64,000 nt of DNA. Source: Paracoccaceae bacterium. Lineage in GTDB: Bacteria; Pseudomonadota; Alphaproteobacteria; Rhodobacterales; Rhodobacteraceae. The notes beneath the pieces are model-generated. The model saw only the letters and a list, made by a program, of their open reading frames with translations. It ran no database searches and had not been told where the DNA came from. The stretch lies in assembly GCA_020628545.1 (NCBI GenBank), contig JAHDEX010000012.1:17393-81392 (forward strand), written 5' to 3'. Below are positions 21,884-30,234 of this stretch, piece after piece. A program made the position numbers and the translations under genes. How positions within the stretch are numbered: the stretch's first letter is position 1; each line of letters opens with the position of its first letter.

Positions 21884-22279
21884 CGCCCGCGCCACGGGTG
21901 CGTCTTGCCCGTCACTGTAGATCAGGACATCTCCCACGGCGAGCGATTGCCCCATTTTCAGGATACGCGTCGTCGCAATCAGATCGGCGCCTGACACCGG
22001 CTTGCGCATGAAATCGATGCTGCAGTTTGTGGTTACGGCAAGGGCCACCGGTCCCAGCCGCGCGAGGACCGCCACGTAGACAGCCACATCCGCCAAAGCG
22101 AACATCGACGGGCCAGAGACGGTGCCGCCGGGACGCAAATGTGCCTCAGTGATGTGCATGCGCACGCGCAGCTCGGCGTCGGTCAGACTTTCAATCGAAA
22201 ACGCCCCGTCAACCTGCGGAAACTCGCGCGTCAGAAAGGCCGCCAAATCCGCAGCAGTCATTTTCAATTCGGTGCCCAT
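21848..22279 (-). CDS. PaaI-family hotdog thioesterase
   Basis: The 143-residue product has the hotdog helix region with HLRPGGTVSGPSMFALADVAVY, in which Gly-Gly-Thr and the catalytic-type Asp fit the PaaI/YbgC group that hydrolyses acyl-CoA thioesters. The start is ATG 22279; an upstream in-frame ATG at 22381 would run through the divergent enoyl-CoA hydratase gene. Its 3' end overlaps the convergent acetyltransferase by 36 bases, an unusual amount. It is divergent from the hydratase (60 bases), suggesting shared acyl-CoA metabolism. Confidence 0.82.
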   Translation of the reverse strand: MGTELKMTAADLAAFLTREFPQVDGAFSIESLTDAELRVRMHITEAHLRPGGTVSGPSMFALADVAVYVAVLARLGPVALAVTTNCSIDFMRKPVSGADLIATTRILKMGQSLAVGDVLIYSDGQDAPVARASLTYAIPPRRT

Positions 22280-22339
22280 GGCTTTCCTCTCTGTCCGTCG
22301 CCCGCTACCGTTGGCCGAGACCTCAAAGAAAGACAAGCC

Positions 22340-23122
22340 ATGACGCTGCTGACCAGAGACGATGATGGCGCCGTTGCGCATCTGACCATGACCGCACCTG
22401 CGCGTTTGAACGCTCTAAGCGACGGTATGCTGGCCGCGCTCCATGAAACACTTGATCAGATCGCAACGGACCAATCCGTGCGTGCAGTGATCCTGTCTGG
22501 GGCGGGCAAAGCGTTTTGCGCGGGACATGATTTGAAGGAGATGCAAGGCAAGCGCCAGGCGCCAGATGGCGGGGCTGCTGCCTTCAAGGATCTCTTTGAC
22601 CGTTGCGCCGCTGTCATGCACCGCATCCAGACCCTGCCTCAGCCGGTCATTGCACAAGTCCATGGGTTGGCCACCGCGGCGGGATGCCAACTGGCGGCGA
22701 CCTGCGACATGGTGATGGCAGCCGATGATGCGCGATTTGGGGTCAACGGGGTCAATATTGGCCTTTTCTGTTCGACCCCCATGGTGGCCCTCACCCGCGC
22801 GATCCCTCGCAAGGCCGCGTTTGAGATTCTGACCACAGGTCGTTTCATCGATGCGCAAGAGGCGCAATCGCTTGGCCTCGTGAACAAGATCGTGCCAGCA
22901 GAGACGCTGAGCGACGCAACCCGTGAGCTTGCCGCGACTGTCGCAAGCAAACTTCCCGCCGCCGTGCGCTACGGTAAAGCAGCCTTCTACGCACAGGCAG
23001 AAATGATGACGAGAGACGCATACGCGTTCACCGGCGACGTGATCGTGCAAAACATGCTCGACGCGGACACTGACGAAGGCATCCAGGCCTTCCTCGAAAA
23101 GCGTAGCCCAGATTGGGAGTGA
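22340..23122 (+). CDS. Enoyl-CoA hydratase/isomerase family protein
   Basis: The crotonase-fold 260-residue enzyme has RLNALSDGM, the oxyanion-hole segment AFCAGHDLKEM and the second CoA-binding loop GLATAAGCQLAATCDMVMA. These features are typical of the enoyl-CoA hydratase group, which hydrates 2-enoyl-CoA in beta-oxidation; some members have other activities. ATG 22340 is the family start. No other beta-oxidation gene is adjacent except the divergent thioesterase. Confidence 0.85.
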   Translation: MTLLTRDDDGAVAHLTMTAPARLNALSDGMLAALHETLDQIATDQSVRAVILSGAGKAFCAGHDLKEMQGKRQAPDGGAAAFKDLFDRCAAVMHRIQTLPQPVIAQVHGLATAAGCQLAATCDMVMAADDARFGVNGVNIGLFCSTPMVALTRAIPRKAAFEILTTGRFIDAQEAQSLGLVNKIVPAETLSDATRELAATVASKLPAAVRYGKAAFYAQAEMMTRDAYAFTGDVIVQNMLDADTDEGIQAFLEKRSPDWE

Positions 23123-23130
23123 CGCTGCTT

Positions 23131-23165
23131 CTTCTTGCTAAAAATACCTTGCGGAGGTCCGGAGG
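23131..23165 (+). repeat. Intergenic element, copy 2
   Basis: A pyrimidine tract CTTCTTGC is followed by TAAAAATACCTT, GCGGAGG and CCGGAGG, just past the enoyl-CoA hydratase stop. It resembles the element at 17723-17757 in order and key words. Confidence 0.4.
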
Positions 23166-23194
23166 TGCAAAACCTCCGATGGCCGTCAGGCCAT
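23160..23194. terminator. Two hairpins between convergent genes
   Basis: CGGAGGT (23160-23166) pairs with ACCTCCG (23172-23178), and ATGGCC (23179-23184) pairs with GGCCAT (23189-23194). They fill the space between the hydratase and the peptidase stop. Neither has a T tract, so they may act as weak terminators or 3' end barriers. Confidence 0.4.
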
Positions 23195-23195
23195 T

Positions 23196-24665
23196 CTAAA
23201 GCCCGTAGATCCCACTGAACTTCGCTTCAAGATAATCCAGCAGCGGTGCCTCGGACGGCGGAAGTCCACAAGCCTGCGTGATCACCGGTTCGGGTTCGTA
23301 AAGCCCACCGTGGCGTTGGAGGTTTTCACGCAACCAAGCCGTCGCCGCACTGGTGTCACCGCGTGCCAGATCGCCATCCAGGTCCGGCACGGCCGCACGC
23401 AAAGCCTGATGCAAGCAACCGGCATAGACGTTGCCCAGCGTATAGGTTGGGAAATACCCAAACAGCCCTTCCGACCAATGCACATCCTGCAAGAACCCGT
23501 TGGACGGTTTATCGACGGCAAAGCCAAAGTCAGCCGCAAACCGGTCATTCCAGGCCGCTTCCAGATCGCCTACTCCCAAATCACCTGCGACCAGCGCCCT
23601 TTCCAGATCGAAGCGGAGGAGCACGTGCAGGTTATACTGCACCTCATCAGCTTCAGTGCGGATGAAGCCGTCAGACACGCGGTTCACACAGGCATAAAAC
23701 GCGCTTTCGTCTGGTACACCGAAATCGCCAAAGGTGTCTTTCATCTGCCCATAGAGCCAGCCGGTGAAGGCCGCGGACCGCCCGAGCTGGTTTTCATAAA
23801 TCCGGCTCTGGCTTTCATGCACCCCCATTGAAACGCCCGCACCGAGTGGTGTCAGCAGATAGTTGCGATCAATGTTTTGCTCGTAACAGGCGTGACCGAC
23901 CTCATGGATCGTTGAATAAAAACAGTTAAACGGATCGCGCAACGCGGTGCGGGTCGTGATGCGCACATCAAGGCCCGACCCGCTGGAAAACGGGTGCACC
24001 GCCTTATCAATCCGCCCGTTCTTCGTGTCGTAGCCAAAGGCCTCGGCCAGCCGTGTCGACAGCGCAAGTTGACCTGCTTCATCGAACTCCCGGTCAAGTG
24101 CATTGGGCGCAGGTTTTTGGAGGATCGCGGCGCGCAGGGCGACGAGCCGTGGGCGCAGCGCGTCAAACATGGCGGCCAGTGCAGTGCCGGTTGCACCCGG
24201 CTCATAGTCGTCAAGTAATGCATCGTAAGGATCTGCATCGCCTGCGACTGCCGCCGCCTCCTGCCGACGCAGGTTCAGCACCTCGTCAAGGATCGGCAGG
24301 AAGGCTGCCGGGTCTTCGTCCGCCCGTGCTTGTGCCCAGACGCGGTGCGCGCGTGACGTGGTGCGTGCCAGTGCCGCAGCCAGATCAGCAGGAACTTTAC
24401 GGGTGCGATCGTAGCTGCGCTGAATGTGCCGCAGGTTTGCCTGCGCCACTTCGTCAGCCGCCTCCGCCGCCGCAAGCCAGTCACCAATCCGCGGATCAAC
24501 CCGCCGCGCATGCAGAACCTTGGCCATCGCGCCGTGTTCTTCGGCACGCTGTTCGGTTGCGCCCTCTGGCATCATCGTTTCCTGATCCCAGCCAAGGCGC
24601 CCAGCCACTTGCCCCAAGGCTTCCGTTTCTCGCTGGAAAACCATCAGATCATCGTATGCGCTCAT
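23196..24665 (-). CDS. Carboxypeptidase, peptidase family M32
   Basis: M32 enzymes are cytoplasmic metal-dependent carboxypeptidases of broad specificity. The 489-residue protein has the zinc-binding HEVGH in TIHEVGHACYEQN, and the downstream HESQSRIYENQLGRS with the third ligand Glu. Length fits the family (about 500). ATG 24665 is chosen over 24896 because the N-terminal SAYDDLMVFQRE matches the family start. It overlaps the ctaA stop by four bases, so the two are read from one message. Confidence 0.92.
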   Translation of the reverse strand: MSAYDDLMVFQRETEALGQVAGRLGWDQETMMPEGATEQRAEEHGAMAKVLHARRVDPRIGDWLAAAEAADEVAQANLRHIQRSYDRTRKVPADLAAALARTTSRAHRVWAQARADEDPAAFLPILDEVLNLRRQEAAAVAGDADPYDALLDDYEPGATGTALAAMFDALRPRLVALRAAILQKPAPNALDREFDEAGQLALSTRLAEAFGYDTKNGRIDKAVHPFSSGSGLDVRITTRTALRDPFNCFYSTIHEVGHACYEQNIDRNYLLTPLGAGVSMGVHESQSRIYENQLGRSAAFTGWLYGQMKDTFGDFGVPDESAFYACVNRVSDGFIRTEADEVQYNLHVLLRFDLERALVAGDLGVGDLEAAWNDRFAADFGFAVDKPSNGFLQDVHWSEGLFGYFPTYTLGNVYAGCLHQALRAAVPDLDGDLARGDTSAATAWLRENLQRHGGLYEPEPVITQACGLPPSEAPLLDYLEAKFSGIYGL

Positions 24666-25807
24666 GCGGCTGTCCCCCGAACGGATTGCGGCAATGGATA
24701 TGCAGCAAGGAACCGTGCGCGCAGGACAAGCACCCACAGCACAACCGCCCCAAATTGATGCACAATTGCGATCTGCCAAGGTGCGGAATAGAGCACGGTG
24801 ACGATCCCCAAGAGCATCTGGATGACCATCATGGCCAGTACCGCGTTGAAGGCTAAGCGTGTCTGCGCATTGGCTGAGGTCCGAGCGCGTGTCCACACAA
24901 AGACGGCGAGTGCCAGTAAGACGTAGCCAGTCATGCGATGGAAAAACTGCACGAGGCCTGCGTCTTCAAAGAAGTTCCGCCAAATCGGCGTTAAGGTGAA
25001 CGGGTCAGGTGGAAAGAAGCTGCCAGCCATCAGCGGCCATTGCGGAAAGGCGCGGCCCGCGTCGATGCCTGCCACGAGCGCACCCAGAACGATTTGCAGG
25101 AAGGTGCCAACAATCAGCACAGTGCCCCAACGCGCGAGGCCCGCCTGCCCCAATCTGCGGGCCTGCAGCAAATCCGCCTCCCGCCGGGACAGCTGCAAGA
25201 TATACCACGTGATAAACCCAAAGATCACAAAGGCGAGCCCAAGATGCGTGGCAAGCCTGTAGGACGCCACATCAAGCATGCCCTCTTCCAGACCGCTTGA
25301 GACCATCCACCAGCCGATGAAACCTTGCAGCCCACCAAGCGCGCCAATCCAGATCAGCTTCGGCGTCCAGCCCGTCGGAATGTTGCGTGTGACGGCAAAG
25401 CCAATAAGGCCCACGGCCCAAACCAGCCCGATGAACCGGCCGAGCTGTCTGTGCCCCCATTCCCACCAGTAAATGAACTTGAACTCAGCCAGGGACATGC
25501 CCTTGTTTTGTTCCTGATACTCGGGGATCTGTTTGTACTTCTCAAACTCCGTATCCCACGCCTCAGCTGACATTGGCGGCAACGCGCCTTCAATCGGTTG
25601 CCATTCGGTGATCGACAGCCCGCTATCGGTCAGCCGGGTCAGACCGCCCACGGCGATCATCACCGCAACTAGCGCAAAAAGTGCCATCAGCCAAAGCCGG
25701 ATCCCTTTGCGCGCGCCGCGCTTGCCCGCGTCGATGGTGCCGGTTGTGACGGCCTGCCGCTCGGTCGTGCCGACCTCTTCGAAAATGCTGCGCTGTTTCT
25801 GGGCCAT
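24662..25807 (-). CDS. ctaA: Heme A synthase CtaA
   Basis: CtaA oxidises heme O to heme A for cytochrome aa3 oxidase and lies in the inner membrane. The 381-residue protein has about eight spans, with GGLTRLTDSGLSITEW after the first, the His-containing EWGHRQLGR, and FFHRMTGYVL carrying a heme-ligand His. This is the alphaproteobacterial form with an N-terminal cytoplasmic extension. No other cytochrome oxidase gene is next to it. Confidence 0.96.
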   Translation of the reverse strand: MAQKQRSIFEEVGTTERQAVTTGTIDAGKRGARKGIRLWLMALFALVAVMIAVGGLTRLTDSGLSITEWQPIEGALPPMSAEAWDTEFEKYKQIPEYQEQNKGMSLAEFKFIYWWEWGHRQLGRFIGLVWAVGLIGFAVTRNIPTGWTPKLIWIGALGGLQGFIGWWMVSSGLEEGMLDVASYRLATHLGLAFVIFGFITWYILQLSRREADLLQARRLGQAGLARWGTVLIVGTFLQIVLGALVAGIDAGRAFPQWPLMAGSFFPPDPFTLTPIWRNFFEDAGLVQFFHRMTGYVLLALAVFVWTRARTSANAQTRLAFNAVLAMMVIQMLLGIVTVLYSAPWQIAIVHQFGAVVLWVLVLRARFLAAYPLPQSVRGTAA

Positions 25808-25879
25808 AGTCTTTATCCCTTTGTCTTGCGCGAGACCCTATGTCGCCGCGCGGGGAGCGACAAGCGGCGGGTTGCCGCG

Positions 25880-26623
25880 TTACTCGCCGCGTTCTTTCCA
25901 GCGGACCATCTGTCGCATCACACCATGCAACATCTGCACATCCGCGCGGGTCAACGGCATCCGCGACCACAGGTTGCGCAGGTTGATCTTCATGTTGGCC
26001 GCTTTGGTTTCCGGATAGAAGAAGCCAGCTGTTTCCATCCGGTCTTCATAGTGTTCGGCCAATTTCTCGATCTCCGCATGGCTGGCCCATTGACCTTCCA
26101 TGCTGACAGTGGCGGGGACGCTTTCCACGGTGGCATTGCGCCATTCATAGCCGCAAAGCAGCACGCATTGAGCGAGGTTCAGGGACGGAAATTCCGGGTT
26201 CACAGGGACGGATATGATCGCATTTGCGCGCGCGATGTCGTCATTCTCAAGCCCCGCGCGTTCCGGCCCAAAGATCACCGCGACTTTCTCGCCCGCCGCA
26301 ATCCGTTTTGCGGCATCCTGCATCGCGTGGGCGGGTGTAAACACTGGCTTTGTCAGCTCTCGTGGTCGGGCGGTCGTAGCGTACACGTAGGAACAATCGG
26401 CCAGCGCCTCCGTCGTGCTGTCGCACATCTGCGCCTCATCCAGCAGCCGCCCGGCCCCGCTGGCCATCGCAATTGCCTTCTGGTTCGGCCAACCGTCCCG
26501 TGGGCTGGTGATCCGCATCCGGTCCAGCCCGAAGTTCCACATCGCCCGCGCTGCAGCCCCGATGTTTTCACCCATCTGAGGGCGGATCAGGACAAAGCTG
26601 GGTTGCGGGGTTGGGCGAGGCAT
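25880..26623 (-). CDS. trmJ: tRNA 2'-O-ribose methyltransferase, TrmJ/SpoU family
   Basis: TrmJ methylates the ribose of nucleotide 32 in tRNAs, using S-adenosylmethionine and a trefoil-knot SPOUT domain. The 247-residue product has FVLIRPQMGENIGAAARAMWNFG and the motif IFGPERAGLENDDI, followed by ISVPVNPEFPSLNLAQCVLL. ATG 26623 matches the family start. Target position 32 is inferred from family membership. It lies 72 bases upstream of ctaA on the same strand. Confidence 0.87.
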   Translation of the reverse strand: MPRPTPQPSFVLIRPQMGENIGAAARAMWNFGLDRMRITSPRDGWPNQKAIAMASGAGRLLDEAQMCDSTTEALADCSYVYATTARPRELTKPVFTPAHAMQDAAKRIAAGEKVAVIFGPERAGLENDDIARANAIISVPVNPEFPSLNLAQCVLLCGYEWRNATVESVPATVSMEGQWASHAEIEKLAEHYEDRMETAGFFYPETKAANMKINLRNLWSRMPLTRADVQMLHGVMRQMVRWKERGE

Positions 26624-26689
26624 TGCAGGCTCCTGTTCACAGTCGGCGCCTGATACGGTGCCGCCGGTGCCAAGACAAGGGAGGGACGC

Positions 26690-27043
26690 ATGGCCTATGA
26701 TGAAGATCACGCAGAGCTTTTGCGCGCTGCATTGCATGACGAGCCGGGCATCACAGAAAAGAAGATGTTCGGCGGGCTTTGTTTTCTTAAAAACGGCAAC
26801 ATGGTCTGCGGCGTCCACAAGGATGGCGGCATGGCCCGCGTCGGTAAGGAGGCTGAGGCATCTGCCCTTGAAATCGAAGGGATCTCGCCCCTCTCATTCA
26901 CCGGTCGCAAGATGGGTGGCATGGTGGATGTGGATGCCGGCGTCTTTGAAGATGAGGGGTTGCGGACACAGATCGTCGAGATGGCGCTCGCCTATGCTCG
27001 CACATTGCCGCCAAAAGTAGCCAAGCCGAAGAAAGCCCGCTAA
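26690..27043 (+). CDS. TfoX/Sxy N-terminal domain protein
   Basis: The 117-residue protein carries the TfoX N-terminal domain (EKKMFGGLCFLKNGNMVCGV) alone, with a Lys-rich tail. Full-length TfoX/Sxy activates competence genes in gammaproteobacteria; the short alphaproteobacterial form has no established role there. GGGAGGG lies upstream of the ATG. No competence genes are nearby, so I would not infer DNA uptake. Confidence 0.85.
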   Translation: MAYDEDHAELLRAALHDEPGITEKKMFGGLCFLKNGNMVCGVHKDGGMARVGKEAEASALEIEGISPLSFTGRKMGGMVDVDAGVFEDEGLRTQIVEMALAYARTLPPKVAKPKKAR

Positions 27044-27079
27044 AGGGGTCAGACGACACGTAATTTCAAGGCGCCCCCA

Positions 27080-27709
27080 ATGGTTGACGCGGACCCAGAG
27101 CTTCCCCAATTATATCTGATCACGCCTGCGGAAGTGGACCTGATGACCTTCCCGGACCAACTCGCTGGATGTCTGGATGCGGCAGAGGTTGGCTGCGTCC
27201 GTCTGGCGCTGAGCACCAAGGACGAAAGCCGGATCGCGCGCACCGCCGATGCCTTGCGTGATGTTACCCACACGCGGGACGTGGCGCTTGTCATCGACAG
27301 CCACATTCAACTGGTCGAACGGCTCGGTCTTGATGGTATTCACCTCACGGATGGCGGCCGGTCAGTCAAAAAGGTCCGTAAAGAGCTGGGCCCCGACGCC
27401 ATCGTTGGCAGCTTTTGCGGCAATTCAAAGCATGACGGGATGACGGCCGGTGAACTTGGTGTCGACTACGTCAGCTTCGGGCCGTGCGGCAACACCGCGC
27501 TCGGCGACGGGCGCACCGCCGACGTTGATCTTTTTGCCTGGTGGTCAATGATGATCGAAGTTCCCGTCGTCGCCGAAGGCGCACTGACTCCGGAACTGAT
27601 CACAGCTATCTCTCCCCACACCGACTTCTTTGGGATCGGGGACGAAATTTGGGACACAGATGACCATCTTGCCGCATTCGCGAAATTGCGGGCTGCGATT
27701 ACTGCGTAA
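27080..27709 (+). CDS. ThiE/TenI-like (thiamine phosphate synthase fold) protein
   Basis: The 209-residue TIM barrel has LIDS-like ALVIDSHIQLVERLG, GIHLTDGGRS and GVDYVSFGPCGNT, which align with the ThiE pattern, but the usual HLGQxD reads HLTDG and the usual AIGGI reads AEGAL. It may not make thiamine phosphate; TenI relatives are aminomutase-like. It partly overlaps the 3' end of olsA. No thi genes are close. Confidence 0.7.
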   Translation: MVDADPELPQLYLITPAEVDLMTFPDQLAGCLDAAEVGCVRLALSTKDESRIARTADALRDVTHTRDVALVIDSHIQLVERLGLDGIHLTDGGRSVKKVRKELGPDAIVGSFCGNSKHDGMTAGELGVDYVSFGPCGNTALGDGRTADVDLFAWWSMMIEVPVVAEGALTPELITAISPHTDFFGIGDEIWDTDDHLAAFAKLRAAITA

Positions 27710-28523
27710 GCCCGGCACGGACGGACGCCTCAAGCGACGCGGCAAGTGCTTTGCGATGCGCATAAGACGCAACCCTGACTGGGGCATGTGCGATCACCTC
27801 AATGCGGCCCTGTCGTTTTGCGGCCAAAGTGCTGAGCAGGTGTGGTCCGAATTCCATATCACCCCACCAGCCATAAAAGCGCGCGTCTTCTCCGTCTGGG
27901 GCCACATAGCGGACGGTGACTGGTTGGATCGCCATGTGATCTTTAAGCTTATCATCGAAGAAAGCCGCAAAGAGCGTGGGTTTGAACGGCAGAACCTGAC
28001 GCCCATCGCTTGAGGTGCCTTCCGGGAAGAACAACAACCGATGCCCGGCACCAAGGCGATCCTGAAAAACCTGAACTTGCGCGCGCGCCTCCGACCGGTC
28101 GCGTTTGATGAACACGGTTCCGGTGGCCCGTGCGAGCCAGCCAATCCCTGGCCAGCCAGCAACCTCTGACTTCGATACGAAATAAAGCCGCTGTGTCGCG
28201 TTCAGCGCGAAGATGTCGAGCCACGACGCGTGATTGGCCACGATAGCGCCGGGGCCCTCCATGACGTCGCCAACCAATTGATGCCTGATCCCCAAGATCT
28301 GCAGCGATCGCTTGCAAACCCAGACCGTTATCGCAGGCGTCCACGGGCGCCGTAGCCCGTGCAGGGGCCGTTCAATCAATCGACCTATCAACAATATAAG
28401 AAGCCCACCAAAGACGAGTAAAACCAACGGCGCCCCCCGCCTGACAACACGCAGCCAGTCGCGCCAAGTGAGCTTCACCTCAGGCGGTGGCGAATCGTCA
28501 CTGAACCAGGTGTCGGGTGTCAC
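27699..28523 (-). CDS. olsA: Lysophospholipid/lyso-ornithine-lipid acyltransferase OlsA
   Basis: OlsA adds the second acyl chain to lyso-ornithine lipid; it belongs to the PlsC family and is membrane-bound. The 274-residue product has a hydrophobic N-terminal span (about 30-48), the H-x4-D acyltransferase motif NHASWLDIF and the second motif FPEGTSSDG. The stop codon of olsB overlaps its start by four bases. The pairing with OlsB is what identifies it as OlsA rather than a general PlsC. Confidence 0.88.
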   Translation of the reverse strand: MTPDTWFSDDSPPPEVKLTWRDWLRVVRRGAPLVLLVFGGLLILLIGRLIERPLHGLRRPWTPAITVWVCKRSLQILGIRHQLVGDVMEGPGAIVANHASWLDIFALNATQRLYFVSKSEVAGWPGIGWLARATGTVFIKRDRSEARAQVQVFQDRLGAGHRLLFFPEGTSSDGRQVLPFKPTLFAAFFDDKLKDHMAIQPVTVRYVAPDGEDARFYGWWGDMEFGPHLLSTLAAKRQGRIEVIAHAPVRVASYAHRKALAASLEASVRAGLTQ

Positions 28524-29299
28524 ACAGCGACCTCAAGCATAGCACGCTGGCGCGCTGTCACATTGGCCGCTTCCAGCACGATGCAAACATCGATGGTGTT
28601 AAAATCGTTATCGATAAAGGCCCCCTCGCCGACTCGCGCACCCAGTCTCAGGTAGGATTTGATCAAAGCAGGCATGTCCAACATGGCCTGACGTCGATCC
28701 AGGAAGGCCGTATCGCACTGCGCCAACGCAATAGCTCCGCCACCACGCGCCACGGGCGCAAGGTCTGGCGCTGCGCGATATTCTTGATGGAGCAGCGTCA
28801 ACGCTGCAGCGTGGGCGGCGGGATCTGTGCCGGTGAAAGATGCAACGCCAAAAAGTAGCGCAATCTCTTGATCCGCGACATAGCGCCCGAGCCCTTGCCA
28901 TAGGTGGAACAGCGCACGGCCACCACGATAGTCTGGATGCACGCAGGATCGCCCCAACTCCAAAACGGATTTTTGCGTGTTGAGCACCGGATCAAGGTCA
29001 AATTCTCCTGATGAATAGAAACCCCCGGCTGCCCGCGCATGTGCTTCCGTCATCATCCGATATGTGCCAACGACCTGATCGCCAGCGGGGCGCGTCACGT
29101 CGCACAGCAGCAGATGATCAGCAAAAGCGTCGTACCAGTCCGCGTCGCGCTTGTTGGTGTTGTCCACCATCGGACCCGACGCGCCACCCTCTTCCACAAA
29201 CACCGCATACCGCAAAGCCTGCGCCGCTGCGATGTCGGCGGGCCCTGCTGCAAGGCGAACCTCAAATGGGTGGGATGAGAAACTGTGAAACATCTGCAC
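28520..29299 (-). CDS. olsB: Ornithine N-alpha-acyltransferase OlsB
   Basis: OlsB links a 3-hydroxyacyl chain from ACP to the alpha-amine of ornithine, the first step of ornithine-lipid synthesis, a phosphorus-free membrane lipid used by marine alphaproteobacteria. The 259-residue protein has ALRYAVFVEEGGA, VLELGRSCVHPDYRGG and LGARVGEGAFIDNDFNT, features of this family. ATG 29299 or 29293 may start it. It is translationally coupled to olsA. A TTAA-N7-TCAA word lies 36 bases upstream. Confidence 0.9.
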   Translation of the reverse strand: MQMFHSFSSHPFEVRLAAGPADIAAAQALRYAVFVEEGGASGPMVDNTNKRDADWYDAFADHLLLCDVTRPAGDQVVGTYRMMTEAHARAAGGFYSSGEFDLDPVLNTQKSVLELGRSCVHPDYRGGRALFHLWQGLGRYVADQEIALLFGVASFTGTDPAAHAAALTLLHQEYRAAPDLAPVARGGGAIALAQCDTAFLDRRQAMLDMPALIKSYLRLGARVGEGAFIDNDFNTIDVCIVLEAANVTARQRAMLEVAV

Positions 29300-29334
29300 C
29301 GGTATTTTGTTTTCGGTCTCGGCCTAGCGCGGCG

Positions 29335-29349
29335 TTAACCCTTTATCAA
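29335..29349. promoter_or_regulatory. CtrA-like half-matched box upstream of olsB
   Basis: TTAA (29335-29338), seven bases, then TCAA (29346-29349) differs from TTAA-N7-TTAA by one base and lies in the olsB promoter region. It may be chance; single-mismatch words are not rare. Confidence 0.25.
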
Positions 29350-29427
29350 CCTTCTCTCATGACGGTGGAGCCGGCTGCATTTGCGCGTCTGGGTTGCGTG
29401 AACTAGTGTGAACGAAGTAATGAAGGC

Positions 29428-29610
29428 TTACTGCGAATGAACAATCTCAAGACTGACACGGGCACCGTCAAGCACAACCTTGCCCTCTTCGCGAAAGTTC
29501 ACGGTCAGTTTTCCGTCAATGTTTGATTGCACTTGTCCGACACCCCAATCAGGCGCGCTAGGATTCTTTACCAGCATCCCCGGCTCCAAAAATGCATTCA
29601 AATCTGACAT
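29428..29610 (-). CDS. DUF3553 protein
   Basis: The 60-residue product contains one small beta-barrel-like module (MLVKNPSAPDWGVGQVQS then KLTVNFREEGKVVL). The same module ends some UvrD/PcrA helicases, where it may bind partner proteins or RNA polymerase; as a free protein it is of unknown function. It is divergent from chpT, with only 30 bases between starts. Confidence 0.85.
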   Translation of the reverse strand: MSDLNAFLEPGMLVKNPSAPDWGVGQVQSNIDGKLTVNFREEGKVVLDGARVSLEIVHSQ

Positions 29611-29640
29611 CGTTCCACCTATTTCAATACGAGGTATTCA

Positions 29641-30234
29641 ATGACCCCTGACCTTGCCAGCCTCGTGGGGGCCCGCATCTGCCACGACCTGATCAGCCCA
29701 ATTGGCGCCATTAGCAATGGGGTCGAACTAATCGGCATGACGCAAGGGACAAATGGGGCTGAAATGGCGCTGATCAATGACAGCGTTCATAATGCCAACG
29801 CCCGCATCATGTTTTTCCGCCTCGCCTTTGGGGCGGCGACGCCTGATCAACTTGTCAGCCAGAACGAGGTGCAGCAAATCCTGTCCGCGATGTCGAATGC
29901 CGGGCGCATTTGCTACCATTGGAAGATCGATGAACGGCAGCCTCGGCTGGAGGTGCGTGCCGCGTTCCTGCTGATCCAATGCGTCGAAAGTGCGATGCCA
30001 AGGGGCGGTGACATTACCATCTCTAAGCATAACGGCACGTGGCATTGTCTCGGCCAGGCCCCGGAAGTGCGGGTCGAAGAACCACTTTGGGACAGCCTGA
30101 CAAACCAGTTCGCAAACGTCGAACACACAGCGTCTCACGTGCAGTTCGCACTCCTGCCCAAGGCGCTCACGGATGCAGGTCTGACACTCAACACAACGCA
30201 CAGCCCAACGGAACTGAGTGCCGAAATGGCCTAG
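29641..30234 (+). CDS. chpT: Histidine phosphotransferase ChpT
   Basis: ChpT passes phosphate from the kinase CckA to CtrA (and CpdR). The 197-residue product has the DHp-like helix with the phosphoacceptor His15 in [17 protein letters not shown], and a degenerate ATPase-like C-terminal domain. The ATG has CGAGGTATT-type ribosome-binding bases upstream. Along with ctrA and sciP at 8.8-9.9 kb this makes three parts of the CtrA circuit in one window; CckA is not here. It ends four bases into the convergent proA. Confidence 0.9.
   Translation: MTPDLASLVGARICHDLISPIGAISNGVELIGMTQGTNGAEMALINDSVHNANARIMFFRLAFGAATPDQLVSQNEVQQILSAMSNAGRICYHWKIDERQPRLEVRAAFLLIQCVESAMPRGGDITISKHNGTWHCLGQAPEVRVEEPLWDSLTNQFANVEHTASHVQFALLPKALTDAGLTLNTTHSPTELSAEMA

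Noticed and set aside
26690-27043. Competence function for the TfoX-domain protein
   Set aside because: Only the N-terminal domain is present and no competence genes are nearby.
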